A DNA stretch of 40,490 nucleotides from Candidatus Cybelea septentrionalis (GTDB taxonomy: Bacteria; Vulcanimicrobiota; Vulcanimicrobiia; Vulcanimicrobiales; Vulcanimicrobiaceae): contig PMHJ01000039.1 of NCBI GenBank assembly GCA_003158175.1, positions 1 to 40,490 of the forward strand, read 5' to 3'. Shown piece after piece: positions 7,763 through 15,730 of this stretch (its first letter is position 1; the number at the start of each line of letters is the position of its first letter). The notes under the pieces were generated by a model that was given only the letters and a program-made list of their open reading frames with translations, had not been told where the DNA came from and made no database searches. Both the position numbers and the translations under genes were made by a program.

Positions 7763-8829
7763 GCTCGGCGATAGACCGGTTCGGCCCCGGACGTCTCCTC
7801 GCGTAGTGACGCGATACTGGCGTGATCCGGGCTGAGCGAACAGGCCGGGTCCGTCACGCCGGGATCGCCTGTGATCAAGTACGCTTGGCACCGGCAACCG
7901 CCCCAGTCCAACTCGCGCCGCTCGCACGAGCGGCATGGCTCGGGCATCCAATCGGTGCCGCGATAGCGCACGAACGATGCGGAATCGCGCCAGATATCAC
8001 CGAGCGCGCGATCGCGCACGTTCTCAAACGCCAACGTGGTAATTCCAGCCGCCGCCGGGCAGGGCAACGCGTAACCGTTGGGCGTGACGGTGATGAACTG
8101 ACGACCCCAGCCGTTCATGCACGGTTTGGGAAAATCGCCGAAGTAATCCGGAAGCACGTAAACGATCTCCATCGATCCGTGTAGACGCTCGCGAGCAGCG
8201 GCGACGACGTCTTCGCCGTGGCGAACCTGCTCCAGCGTCGGCATCAGCGCGACGCGGTTGCGATAGGCCCAGCCGTAGAACTGCACGTTGGCCAGCTCCA
8301 GCCGGCGAATTCCGAGGCGCTGCGCGTAATCGATGACCTCCTCGATCGAATCGTGATTCAAACGGTGCAACACGCAGTTGAGCGTTAGCGCGACCTCGCG
8401 CGTAAGCACGCGCCGCAGCGCGTCCGCCTTCTTGTCGTGGACGATTGCGCCGGCGATGCGGTCGGCGAGTGCTGCCTGCGGCGCCTGAATGCTAATCTGC
8501 ACGTGATTGAGACCGCCGTCGACCAACCGGTCGAGCAATTCGTCGTCGAGAAACGTCCCCTGCGTGATCAGGTTCGTATAGAGCCCGCAAGCGGCTGCGG
8601 CTTCGACGAGTGGAACGAGATCGGAGCGCAGCGTCGGCTCGCCGCCGGAAAAGTGCGCTTGAACCACGCCAAGATCGGCGGCTGCCTGCAAAACGCTGCG
8701 CCATTGGCCGGTCGTCAACTCATCGCGGTACGCTCGCAGATCGAGCGGGTTGTAGCAATACGGACACTGCAGATTGCAGCGGTAGGTAAGCTCGCAAAGC
8801 AGCGACAAGGGCCTGAGCTGCTCGTTCAC
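7759..8829 (-). CDS. pqqE: PqqE, radical SAM PqqA-peptide cyclase
   Basis: A 356-aa radical SAM/SPASM enzyme. C18-x3-C22-x2-C25 binds the SAM [4Fe-4S] cluster. The C-terminal SPASM region has the cysteine set CRSC...CRC...C (about residues 296-330) for auxiliary clusters. With PqqD it joins the Glu and Tyr side chains of PqqA by a C-C bond, the first step of PQQ synthesis. FSGGEPTL at about 60 is the SAM-binding GGE block. The ATG overlaps the pqqD stop and the TGA overlaps the pqqB GTG, so the genes are translationally coupled. Confidence 0.97.
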   Translation of the reverse strand: MNEQLRPLSLLCELTYRCNLQCPYCYNPLDLRAYRDELTTGQWRSVLQAAADLGVVQAHFSGGEPTLRSDLVPLVEAAAACGLYTNLITQGTFLDDELLDRLVDGGLNHVQISIQAPQAALADRIAGAIVHDKKADALRRVLTREVALTLNCVLHRLNHDSIEEVIDYAQRLGIRRLELANVQFYGWAYRNRVALMPTLEQVRHGEDVVAAARERLHGSMEIVYVLPDYFGDFPKPCMNGWGRQFITVTPNGYALPCPAAAGITTLAFENVRDRALGDIWRDSASFVRYRGTDWMPEPCRSCERRELDWGGCRCQAYLITGDPGVTDPACSLSPDHASIASLREETSGAEPVYRRA

Positions 8830-9089
8830 TGCAGAAGCCCACGCTGCTCGAGCCGCTCGAAGAGTTCGGACAGATCCTCGCCGGCGCGGTCGGCGGTTAC
8901 GTCGAATCGCGCGGCCACTGCCGCGACGATCTCTACCAGCGGGCGCGTTCCGTCGACCAGTTCCAGCGCCGCCGCTGCGGGGGCATTGAGAACGAGCGCG
9001 CCCTCAGGGATCAGCAGCATGACGCTGCCGTTTCCGTCGTGCCGCAGCTTGACGCCCTTACCGAAGCGCGGGCACGCGGTGGGCTTCAT
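8826..9089 (-). CDS. pqqD: PqqD, PqqA-binding chaperone
   Basis: An 87-aa PqqD, the RRE-type peptide chaperone that binds PqqA and presents it to PqqE. Starting from ATG 9089 the protein begins MKPTACPRFGKGVKLRHD, with the typical ALVLNAPAAAALELVDGTRPLVEIVAAVAARFD block split over the middle; it ends LFERLEQRGLLQ. The ATG overlaps the pqqC stop in an ATGA junction (9086-9089). An open frame reaching further upstream lies inside pqqC and is not used. Confidence 0.94.
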   Translation of the reverse strand: MKPTACPRFGKGVKLRHDGNGSVMLLIPEGALVLNAPAAAALELVDGTRPLVEIVAAVAARFDVTADRAGEDLSELFERLEQRGLLQ

Positions 9090-9784
9090 TTGAAGGTGCC
9101 GCAGGCGAGGGCAGTCGCATCCAGGGTGCACCAAAGAACGTCGCATTTAAAGCGCAAGGCTTCGACGCAAGCGCGTTCGACGTCGGGTGTCGTCGCTTCT
9201 TGGAGCACCCAAGATAACGCCGATTCGGCATCGCGTTTCGCCAGTGGAATTCGTTTTTGAAAGTACGCTAAACCCGAGCGATCGATCCACGGATACTTTT
9301 CGATAATCGCGGCGACTCTGGCCGTCATGACCGGCGGCCCGAAAAGCTCGGTGAGGGACGAGGCCACCGCTTCGATCCACGGCCGAGTGCGGGCAAACGT
9401 AACGTAGGCATCGACCGCGAAACGCGTCCCCGCCGCCACGCCGCGCTCCGAGAGCACCTCGGCCTCGTCGAGTCCGACCGCTTGCGCGAGCGCCAGCCAC
9501 GAGACAGTGCCTCCCTCGCCGTCCACGGCGCCATCGTGATCGTAAATGCGAGAGATCCACGCCCGGCGATGCGATGCGGAGGGCAGGTTCGCGAGAATCG
9601 CCGCGTCCTTTACGGGAATCTGCTTTTGGTAGTAATAGCGATTCGCCACCCAAGCCTGCACCGCGGCGCGGTCGAGCGTTCCGGCGACGAGCCGCCGATG
9701 AAACGGGTGCTTGTCGTGGTAATGCTCCTCGCCGACGGCGTAAAGCCGTGCGAGGAGATCGGAATCGGCCGTCGTTGGGGGAGG
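9086..9784 (-). CDS. pqqC: PqqC, pyrroloquinoline-quinone synthase, start codon unclear
   Basis: PqqC performs the last step, ring closure and oxidation to PQQ. Conserved blocks: EEHYHDKHPFH (Tyr/His of the active site), QAWVANRYYYQKQIPVKDAAI and SRIYDHDG. The open frame begins right after the pqqA TAA, in the same frame, giving up to 232 aa. The first codons read PPPTTADSDLLARLYAVGEEHYHD. There is no ATG, GTG or TTG before the GTG at 9661, and that GTG would delete the conserved HYHDKHPF region. The true start is therefore non-canonical (ACG at 9775 or 9772 is possible), or PqqC is made by read-through from pqqA, or there is a base error. The interval given is the full open frame. The stop overlaps pqqD. 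Confidence 0.85.
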   Translation of the reverse strand, partial: PPPTTADSDLLARLYAVGEEHYHDKHPFHRRLVAGTLDRAAVQAWVANRYYYQKQIPVKDAAILANLPSASHRRAWISRIYDHDGAVDGEGGTVSWLALAQAVGLDEAEVLSERGVAAGTRFAVDAYVTFARTRPWIEAVASSLTELFGPPVMTARVAAIIEKYPWIDRSGLAYFQKRIPLAKRDAESALSWVLQEATTPDVERACVEALRFKCDVLWCTLDATALACGTFK

Positions 9785-9892
9785 TTAGAGCTTAGGTTCG
9801 CGCATCGGCGCGCTAAGGTAAGCCGTTACCTCGGCGCCAAGCTGATGCTCTTGAAAATCGGGGCGCTCCCATGGCGCGCGCTTCTCTTTCAT
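9785..9892 (-). CDS. pqqA: PqqA, ribosomally made PQQ precursor peptide
   Basis: A 35-residue peptide missed by length-limited gene finding. It reads M-KEKRAPWERPDFQEHQLGA, then EVTAYLSAPMREPKL. The core is Glu21-Val-Thr-Ala-Tyr25, the E-x3-Y pair that PqqE cross-links to form PQQ. The preceding PDFQEHQLG matches the leader that binds PqqD. It is longer than the usual 22-24 aa, with extra residues at both ends. GAGGAG lies seven bases before the ATG, an excellent ribosome site. It is first in the operon, as expected. The TAA is in the same frame as the downstream pqqC. Confidence 0.92.
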   Translation of the reverse strand: MKEKRAPWERPDFQEHQLGAEVTAYLSAPMREPKL

Positions 9893-9931
9893 GTAGATAC
9901 TCCTCGGCACAAAGCCCGTTCAAGTAGTATA
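9893..9931 (-). promoter_or_regulatory. Leader and putative promoter of the pqq operon
   Basis: Reading the minus strand, a TATACT box (9926-9931) sits in a GCATACTGTATAC context with a short ATAC/GTAT inverted repeat. The -35 region is poor (GC-rich). GAGGAG at 9905-9900 is the ribosome site of pqqA, spaced seven bases from the ATG. A start site about 30-35 bases before the gene would fit. The ribosome site is clear; the promoter is tentative. Confidence 0.4.
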
Positions 9932-9954
9932 CAGTATGCGGTGTCCGGCCGCCT

Positions 9955-10833
9955 TTATGCCCCGCCGCTGGAGTAATCCGCGGTACCGGCAAACGGACGG
10001 ATGCTTGTGTAGGCGAGCTTTTCGCGCATGAGCCGGCTGGGAATCCGAACGCGGTCTGCCAGGCGCAAAAGGGCCAAGAGCTCGACGTGCCACCACGTCA
10101 TGTCGATCTCGAACCAACGTAGACCGTGGCGGGCCGAAAACGGAAAGGCGTGGTGGTTGTTGTGCCATCCCTCGCCGAAAGAGAGCACCGCGACCCACCA
10201 GCAGTTCGTCGAGCAGTCGGTGGTCCGATAGGTTCGATAGCCGAGCATGTGGGCGGCGCTGTTCACGAGCCACGTCGAGTGATACGCGATGACGAGACGG
10301 ACGAAGACACCCCAGACGACCCATGCCCAGCCGCCCAAAAGGAAGAGCGCCCCCGCGAGCAAGAGTTGGAGCGGAAGACCCCAATGCTGCAACGCTCGAT
10401 AGAACGGGTCGGCATAAAGATCCGGAGCGTAACGCGCGATCTCTTCGTCCGACGGCATATCGAGGTTCTGGCGGTAGAGCCAATCGATGTGCGCCCAGCG
10501 AAAGCCGAGCCGGATGTTATGCGGATCGCCTTCGTCGTCGGCATGGGCGTGATGCTTGCGATGAATGGCGACCCAACGGATCGGATCGCCTTGAAGTGCA
10601 AGCGTTCCAAAGAGTGCAAAAAGATATTCGAGCGGCTTGCGCAAGCGAACGCTGCGATGCGTCAAGACGCGGTGATAGCAGAGCGTCACACCCAAGACGC
10701 CGGTGAGGTAAGAAAGGATCGCCGCGACGGCGATATCCGAAAAATGAAAAAACGCCGGCACGAAAGCGGCCAGCGCACCAACATGAATGATGCCGAGTCC
10801 AATCCCCGTACCGTACCTTGCCGCTCGATTCAT
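9955..10833 (-). CDS. Membrane fatty acid (acyl-CoA delta-9-type) desaturase
   Basis: A 292-aa di-iron membrane desaturase. The three histidine boxes are present: HRVLTH, HRKHH and HNNHH, with WVAIHRKHHAHADDEGDPHN and SFGEGWHNNHHAFPFSARHG typical of the stearoyl-CoA desaturase (Ole1/DesC) group. Four hydrophobic helices are arranged in two pairs. It introduces a double bond into fatty acyl chains and sets membrane fluidity. The frame opens at a GTG at 10887, but that falls in a terminator-like hairpin; ATG 10833 with AGGGAG upstream is chosen. It shares no operon signs with pqqA, whose leader begins beyond its stop codon. Confidence 0.92.
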   Translation of the reverse strand: MNRAARYGTGIGLGIIHVGALAAFVPAFFHFSDIAVAAILSYLTGVLGVTLCYHRVLTHRSVRLRKPLEYLFALFGTLALQGDPIRWVAIHRKHHAHADDEGDPHNIRLGFRWAHIDWLYRQNLDMPSDEEIARYAPDLYADPFYRALQHWGLPLQLLLAGALFLLGGWAWVVWGVFVRLVIAYHSTWLVNSAAHMLGYRTYRTTDCSTNCWWVAVLSFGEGWHNNHHAFPFSARHGLRWFEIDMTWWHVELLALLRLADRVRIPSRLMREKLAYTSIRPFAGTADYSSGGA

Positions 10834-10871
10834 CGTCTCCCTCGTTCGTAACTCACGCCTGGGCTCCCTAT

Positions 10872-10900
10872 GAAAGAGAGCCTGCACGAAGCAGACTCTC
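10872..10900 (-). terminator. Terminator-like hairpin after the zinc-ribbon gene
   Basis: On the minus strand a 10-bp stem (10900-10891 with 10885-10876, one G-T pair) with a five-base loop is followed by TTTC. It lies 31 bases past the stop of the zinc-ribbon gene and before the desaturase start. The T-run is short, so termination may be weak. Confidence 0.45.
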
Positions 10901-10931
10901 TCTCTTGTTTCCTAGCTGGTGCTAGCGGTGC

Positions 10932-11237
10932 CTAACGATACGAGTGCCGGCTGGCGAAACAATCGCGGCAATAGACCGGCTTGTCGCCTCGCGGCTGAAA
11001 CGGAACCTCGGCAACGCCGCCGCACTGGCTGCAAGTTGCCTTGAACATTTCCCGTTGGCTGGTGCTGCGGGCGCCACCGCCGTTTGGCGAGCGACCGGCT
11101 TTGCGTGCGGCACGGCAGTCCGTGCAGCGACTTGGCTTATTCGTAAAGCCCTTCATTGCGAAAAATTCTTGTTCGCCGGCAGTGAACGGGAACTGTTGTC
11201 CGCAGTCAACGCAGGTGAGCATTTCGTCTGTATACAT
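10932..11237 (-). CDS. Small zinc-ribbon protein with CxxC-x17-CxxC domain
   Basis: A 101-aa protein with four CxxC pairs: CVDC and CTDC in the N-terminal zinc-ribbon (about residues 9-42) and CSQC and CRDC in the C-terminal half, spaced 17 apart with the consensus [19 protein letters not shown]. The C-terminal part matches the CxxC-x17-CxxC domain known mainly from Chloroflexi and candidate phyla. It is probably a zinc-binding nucleic-acid-associated protein; function is not established. ATG 11237 has AGGAG 13 bases upstream, a long spacing. The linker is Gly/Ser/Arg-rich. Confidence 0.85.
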   Translation of the reverse strand: MYTDEMLTCVDCGQQFPFTAGEQEFFAMKGFTNKPSRCTDCRAARKAGRSPNGGGARSTSQREMFKATCSQCGGVAEVPFQPRGDKPVYCRDCFASRHSYR

Positions 11238-11546
11238 GTAGCGAGCGAATCTCCTAGATTAAGTAAGGTTGTTCTCCGGATCCGACTCGCTTCAGCCATT
11301 GGGACCTTTGCGGACTTCGAAGCCTGGGTAACCCGACCACTATACACCATTCGGGGGCCAGCGTCACGGACTTCCGCCCCTTGGCCGCCAGGAGCGTCCG
11401 CCGGGCAATCCGAACGTACGTTCCGAAAATCCGGCCTCCGAGCCAGTCTCGGCCCGGTGGTGGAGCGAACCCCGCCCCACCTGGCTAGGGTTTTGCGGCC
11501 CTCGCGGGACCTGCGAAACCGGCAACCACCTAGTCGAAAGGACGCC
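11238..11546. other. Divergent intergenic region between zinc-ribbon gene and rpsR
   Basis: About 309 bp without a convincing gene. On the minus strand a TGACGC/TATAGT pair with about 16-17 bp spacing (around 11349-11376) could be the zinc-ribbon promoter. The plus strand must hold the rpsR promoter and leader; the last 60 bases contain GC-rich inverted repeats. An open frame crosses the region in phase with rpsR but has no protein-like features. Confidence 0.5.
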
Positions 11547-11795
11547 ATGCCACCAACCAAAACGAAGCGCGCCGTCAAAGACCGGCGCCCCAAGCGCAAG
11601 CCCTGCGGGTTCTGCACCGATCGAGCGATCGCGGTAAGCTACCGCGATGCCAGCCGCCTGAAAAAGTACGTCTCCGAGCGCGGGAAAATCGTACCACGAC
11701 GCATCTCGGGAAACTGCGCCAAGCACCAGCGGATGCTGACCGTGGCGGTCAAGCGGGCGCGACTCATCGCCTTCCTTCCGTTCGGCTCCGAGTAG
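11547..11795 (+). CDS. rpsR: 30S ribosomal protein bS18
   Basis: An 82-aa bS18. ATG 11547 has AAAGGA five bases upstream; the frame is open far upstream but only this part is protein-like. It contains [30 protein letters not shown] and [27 protein letters not shown], the RNA- and bS6-binding core of bS18. CxxC plus another Cys suggests a zinc-binding C+ form. rplI starts five bases after its stop. Confidence 0.96.
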   Translation: MPPTKTKRAVKDRRPKRKPCGFCTDRAIAVSYRDASRLKKYVSERGKIVPRRISGNCAKHQRMLTVAVKRARLIAFLPFGSE

Positions 11796-11800
11796 TCGCC

Positions 11801-12247
11801 GTGAAGCTCGTTCTTTTCAGCGATGTCAAAGCGCTTGGCCGCAAGGGCGACGTCGTCGACGTCGCCGACGGCTACGCCCGCAACTTCTTGCTTCCGCGTA
11901 AACTCGCCGGCGAAGCCGACAAAGGCGCGTTGGCGCAGATCGAAGCCCAACATAAAGCCAAAGAGCGCCGTGAGGCAAACGAGCTGGCCGAGGCGAAGGC
12001 GCTCGCGGCCCGTATCGAAGCCGCAAAGTTTGCCGTGCGCGCGAAAGCCGGCGGCAACGGAAAGCTCTTTGGGGCCGTTACCAATGCCGACGTCGCCTCG
12101 GCGATCGCCGGCGCGCTCTCGATCGACATCGACAGGCACAAAATCGAGCTGGTCGATCAAATTAAGGCGCTCGGATCCTACTCAGTCGAGATCAAGCTTC
12201 ACAAGAGCGTCGTCGCCAAAACCAAGGTGGACGTCGTGGCCGCCTAA
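11801..12247 (+). CDS. rplI: 50S ribosomal protein bL9
   Basis: A 148-aa bL9 starting at GTG 11801. The N-terminal rRNA-binding domain reads MKLVLFSDVKALGRKGDVVDV and DGYARNFLLPRKLA; a long helix (about 42-78) links to the C-terminal domain with GKLFGAVTNADVASAI. It bridges ribosomes near the L1 stalk. It lies between rpsR and the Lon-family gene with gaps of 5 and 14 bp, so one transcript is likely. Confidence 0.97.
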   Translation: MKLVLFSDVKALGRKGDVVDVADGYARNFLLPRKLAGEADKGALAQIEAQHKAKERREANELAEAKALAARIEAAKFAVRAKAGGNGKLFGAVTNADVASAIAGALSIDIDRHKIELVDQIKALGSYSVEIKLHKSVVAKTKVDVVAA

Positions 12248-12261
12248 GGAGCCCCTCTCTG

Positions 12262-14181
12262 GTGCAGCAGGTCTACGTGGCCCGGTTTCGACGAAAGTTC
12301 GGCGCCGAAGATGAGTTGAGCCGGTACGTCAGCGCGCTTTACGACATGCTCGCCTCGGTAATCGGCCAGGACAAAGTCGTTCTGCGGGCGGGCAAAGTCA
12401 GCGCGCTCAAGATGATGCGTTCGCAGAATCTGCCGGATCGGCTTTGCGGTTTGCAGCGCCTCGTCTTTGAGGACCCGACGCTCGAGCGCGTGACGACTCG
12501 CGCGCAACAGCGCAAGACGATCGCCGAGATCGAAGAGGCAATGGCCGACGTCATTGCGCAGCGCCATGCTGAAAATTCGATCGAGCGGCGCGTCAACGAA
12601 AAGATGGCCGAGCGCCACCAAGAATACGTCAAAGACCTCAAGCTCGAAGCACTGCGCGAGACGGGCGGCCCCGAGACGCCGGCATCCCAAGCGAAGCTCG
12701 AAGAGCTCGACGCCCTCTCACAGCGTGGGCTCTCCGTCTCGGCGCTCGCACAGCTGCGCCCTCAAACGCTGCGCGACGTCGTCGGCCAAGAGTCGGCGAT
12801 TCGAGCGCTACTCGCCAAGATCAGCTCGCCGTATCCGCAGCACGCCATTCTCTACGGCCCACCGGGCGTAGGCAAGACGACGGTCGCGCGTCTCGCGCTG
12901 GAGGTGGCAAAGTCGCGACCGTACACACCGTTTGCAAAAGATGCGCCGTTCGTCGAGGCGAGCGGGACGACGCTGCGATGGGACCCTCGCGAAACGGTCG
13001 ATCCGCTCTTAGGCAGCGTTCACGATCCCATCTATCAAGGCAGCCGCCGCGAGTTTTCCGAGGCCGGCATTCCCGAGCCCAAACTGGGGCTGGTAACGCG
13101 GGCTCATGGCGGCGTGCTCTTCATCGACGAAATCGGCGAAATGGACGGACCGCTTCAATCGCGGCTGCTCAAAGTGCTCGAGGATAAGCGGGTTCCCTTC
13201 GAATCGTCGTACTATGACGAAAGCGCGCCGAACGTTCCGCAATGGATCAAACGCCTCTTCAAAGAGGGCGCTCCGGCCGACTTCATTTTGATCGGCGCCA
13301 CGACTCGCGAACCCGACGACATCGATCCCGCGATACGCTCGCGCTGCGCCGAGATATTCTTCGCGCCGCTCTCGCAGCATCAAATTCTTACGATCGTTCA
13401 GGGCGCGATTCGGCGGCTGGGCGCCAAGGCCGTGCGCGGCGTCGCCGCGCTAATTGCGTCTTACACGATCGAGGGGCGCAAGGCGGTGCAAATCGTTGCC
13501 GACGCATACGGTCAGGCACTCTACCGACTCTACCCAAGCAAACCACAAGCCAAAGCGATCAAGAACCCTTCGATCCTCGAAGAAGACGTGCGCGCCGTCG
13601 TTCGCACGAGCCGGCTGGTACGCGCCACGCAGGTGAAGGGGCGCGCGACGCGCGAGATCGGCAAGAGCTTTGGACTGGGCGTGCTGCATCATTTGGGAAG
13701 CATCATCGAGATCGAAGCGGTCGCCTTTCCCGCATCGCAGCCAGGCAAAGGGACGACTCGCTTCAACGATACGGCCGGATCGATGGCCAAAGACTCCGTC
13801 TTCAACGCGACGAGCGTTATGCGCGCCGTGACCGACGTCGACGTCGCCGATTTCGATCTGCACATCAACGTCGTCGGCGGCGGAAACATCGACGGCCCTT
13901 CCGCCGGGCTTGCCATTTTTCTCGCGCTCTATTCGGCGGTCACGAAGACCCCGATTCCCCAAGACCTCGCCATCACGGGTGAGCTTTCGATCCAAGGAAA
14001 GGTGCGCGCGGTAGGCGGCGTCGTCGAGAAGCTCTACGCCGCCCGTCAGGCGGGCATGCGGCGCGTTCTCGTGCCCAAGGAGAACGCACGCGAGATCGAC
14101 GTTGCGCTAAGCGGGATGGAAGTAGTTCCGGTGACCAGCGTCGCGCAGGTGCTGCGAGACCTGCCCAAGCGTCGACGTTAA
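12262..14181 (+). CDS. Lon-family ATP-dependent protease (LonB/LonC-like)
   Basis: A 639-aa protein starting at GTG 12262. Residues 60-160 are a charged helical or coiled-coil region in place of the LonA N-domain. The AAA+ domain carries Walker A GPPGVGKTT (199-207), Walker B GVLFIDEIGEM and sensor DFILIGATTREPDDIDPAIRSRC split across the region. The C-terminal Lon protease domain has Ser547 in DGPSAG and Lys590 in VGGVVEKL, 43 residues apart as in known Lon Ser-Lys dyads. It resembles the short Lon-like proteases of Firmicutes and Thermus relatives, though with an intact Walker A. It degrades damaged or regulatory proteins. The rplI-lon-dnaB order is unusual. Confidence 0.92.
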   Translation: MQQVYVARFRRKFGAEDELSRYVSALYDMLASVIGQDKVVLRAGKVSALKMMRSQNLPDRLCGLQRLVFEDPTLERVTTRAQQRKTIAEIEEAMADVIAQRHAENSIERRVNEKMAERHQEYVKDLKLEALRETGGPETPASQAKLEELDALSQRGLSVSALAQLRPQTLRDVVGQESAIRALLAKISSPYPQHAILYGPPGVGKTTVARLALEVAKSRPYTPFAKDAPFVEASGTTLRWDPRETVDPLLGSVHDPIYQGSRREFSEAGIPEPKLGLVTRAHGGVLFIDEIGEMDGPLQSRLLKVLEDKRVPFESSYYDESAPNVPQWIKRLFKEGAPADFILIGATTREPDDIDPAIRSRCAEIFFAPLSQHQILTIVQGAIRRLGAKAVRGVAALIASYTIEGRKAVQIVADAYGQALYRLYPSKPQAKAIKNPSILEEDVRAVVRTSRLVRATQVKGRATREIGKSFGLGVLHHLGSIIEIEAVAFPASQPGKGTTRFNDTAGSMAKDSVFNATSVMRAVTDVDVADFDLHINVVGGGNIDGPSAGLAIFLALYSAVTKTPIPQDLAITGELSIQGKVRAVGGVVEKLYAARQAGMRRVLVPKENAREIDVALSGMEVVPVTSVAQVLRDLPKRRR

Positions 14182-14193
14182 AGCGTCCTCGCT

Positions 14194-14236
14194 GTTGTGT
14201 GCCATGACGTATGGCACACAACTCACGTAAATTTTT
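14194..14236 (+). terminator. Perfect 12-bp hairpin between lon and dnaB
   Basis: Positions 14194-14205 (GTTGTGTGCCAT) pair perfectly with 14211-14222 across a GACGT loop. A five-T run occurs eight bases beyond the stem. It may be a terminator or attenuator for the ribosomal-protein/lon transcript, or an operator in front of dnaB. The gap between stem and T-run weakens the terminator call. Confidence 0.5.
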
Positions 14237-14299
14237 CCTTATGCACAAGCGACCCACAAGGCGTTCACCGGTGTGGCGCGGGACAGCAGCTCGACGCTC

Positions 14300-15667
14300 A
14301 TGACTGTCCAACCGCTTCGCTCAACGATCGATCGCATTCCGCCGAGCAATCTCGAGGCCGAGATGGCCGTTATCGGCTCCGTGCTGGTCGATCGCGAAAT
14401 GCTTGCAGCCGTTGGAGAAATCGTTCGTCCCGCCGATTTCTACGCGCACGTGCACGAAACGATTTTCGCCGTCCTGGTCGATCTGTACGAGCGCGGAGAG
14501 CCGGTCGACAAGATCACCGTCGGCGAGGAGCTGAAGCGGCGCAACGTTTTGGAACGCGTGGGGGGACTCTCGTATATCAGCGCGCTCATGGATACGGTGC
14601 AGAGCGCCGGATCGGCTCGCTACTATGCGACGATCGTCCGCGAGAAGTCGTTGCTCCGTTCGCTCATCCACGCCGGAACGGAGATTACGCAGCTCGGCTT
14701 CGAGGGTGAAGAAGACGTTCCCGGAGCGCTCGACCGGTCGGCACAGCTCGTTTATACGATCGGCGAGCGCCGCGGCATCACGGAGTTCATGCCGGTTAGC
14801 CGACTGATGAAGGACGCGTTCGATCATATCGATCGGCTCTTTCACATGCGCGGCGATCGCACCGGGCTCACGTCGGGCTTCCGCGACGTCGACGCGATGA
14901 CGACGGGTTTCCAGCCAGGCAACTTCGTGATCGTCGCGGCGCGGCCGGGCATGGGCAAGACTTCATTCGCGCTCAACATGGCGGTCGCCGCAGCGCGCGA
15001 GTGCGGCGAGCCGATCGCGTTCTTCTCCTTGGAGATGTCGAATAACGAGTTGATTCAGCGCTTGATTTGCGCCGAGGCGCGCATCTCGATGAACGATATG
15101 CGGCGCGGCAACATCAAGCAGCATCAGTGGGAAGATATCTCGCGAGCGATGGGCACGCTCAACGAGCTTCCGATCTATCTGGACGACATGGGCGCGCTGA
15201 CGATCGGCGACGTGCGCAGCCGATGCCGGCGGTTAAAATCTACCGTGGGATTGGCCGCGATCTTCATCGATTACCTTCAGCTCGTCCGCCCCGGCGTGCT
15301 CGCACGCAACGCCAACCGCAACGAGGAGCTATCGGAAATTTGCCGGACGCTCAAAGTGACGGCGAAGGATCTCGGCGTCCCGATCGTAGCGCTGGCTCAG
15401 CTCAATCGCGGCGTGGAAATTCGCAGCGAGAAGCGGCCGATGCTGGCAGACTTGAGAGACTCGGGTTCGCTCGAGCAAGAGGCCGACGTCGTCGCGTTCC
15501 TCTATCGCGACGGCTACTACAATCCGGAAACTCCGGAGCCCGACCTGACCGAGTTCATCATCGCCAAACATCGCAACGGTCCGACGGGCACGGTGAAGCT
15601 GCGCTTCCAGCGCGAGTTTACGCTGTTTCTTCCTTATGCGGACGAAACGCATTACCCATCGCCGTAG
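14300..15667 (+). CDS. dnaB: Replicative DNA helicase DnaB
   Basis: A 455-aa helicase from ATG 14300, nine codons after a possible GTG start at 14273. The N-terminal domain begins RIPPSNLEAEMAVIGSVL, as in DnaB, and is followed by the linker and the RecA-like domain with Walker A ARPGMGKTSFALN, FFSLEMS, FIDYLQLV, ALAQLNRGVE and LRDSGSLEQEADVV. It unwinds DNA at the replication fork and loads primase. No intein is present. It follows the lon gene after a hairpin and completes the rpsR-rplI-dnaB block. Confidence 0.97.
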   Translation: MTVQPLRSTIDRIPPSNLEAEMAVIGSVLVDREMLAAVGEIVRPADFYAHVHETIFAVLVDLYERGEPVDKITVGEELKRRNVLERVGGLSYISALMDTVQSAGSARYYATIVREKSLLRSLIHAGTEITQLGFEGEEDVPGALDRSAQLVYTIGERRGITEFMPVSRLMKDAFDHIDRLFHMRGDRTGLTSGFRDVDAMTTGFQPGNFVIVAARPGMGKTSFALNMAVAAARECGEPIAFFSLEMSNNELIQRLICAEARISMNDMRRGNIKQHQWEDISRAMGTLNELPIYLDDMGALTIGDVRSRCRRLKSTVGLAAIFIDYLQLVRPGVLARNANRNEELSEICRTLKVTAKDLGVPIVALAQLNRGVEIRSEKRPMLADLRDSGSLEQEADVVAFLYRDGYYNPETPEPDLTEFIIAKHRNGPTGTVKLRFQREFTLFLPYADETHYPSP

Positions 15668-15730
15668 ATCCGGCGAGGGTTCCTTGGTGCTGGCGCGTCT
15701 GAAGGTGCATTAGAGGGCCCGAGCCAACCT

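Noticed and set aside
7763-7951. Upstream extension of pqqB to 7951
   Set aside because: The extra 63 residues are pqqE read in another frame; the GTG overlapping the pqqE stop gives the normal PqqB length and start.
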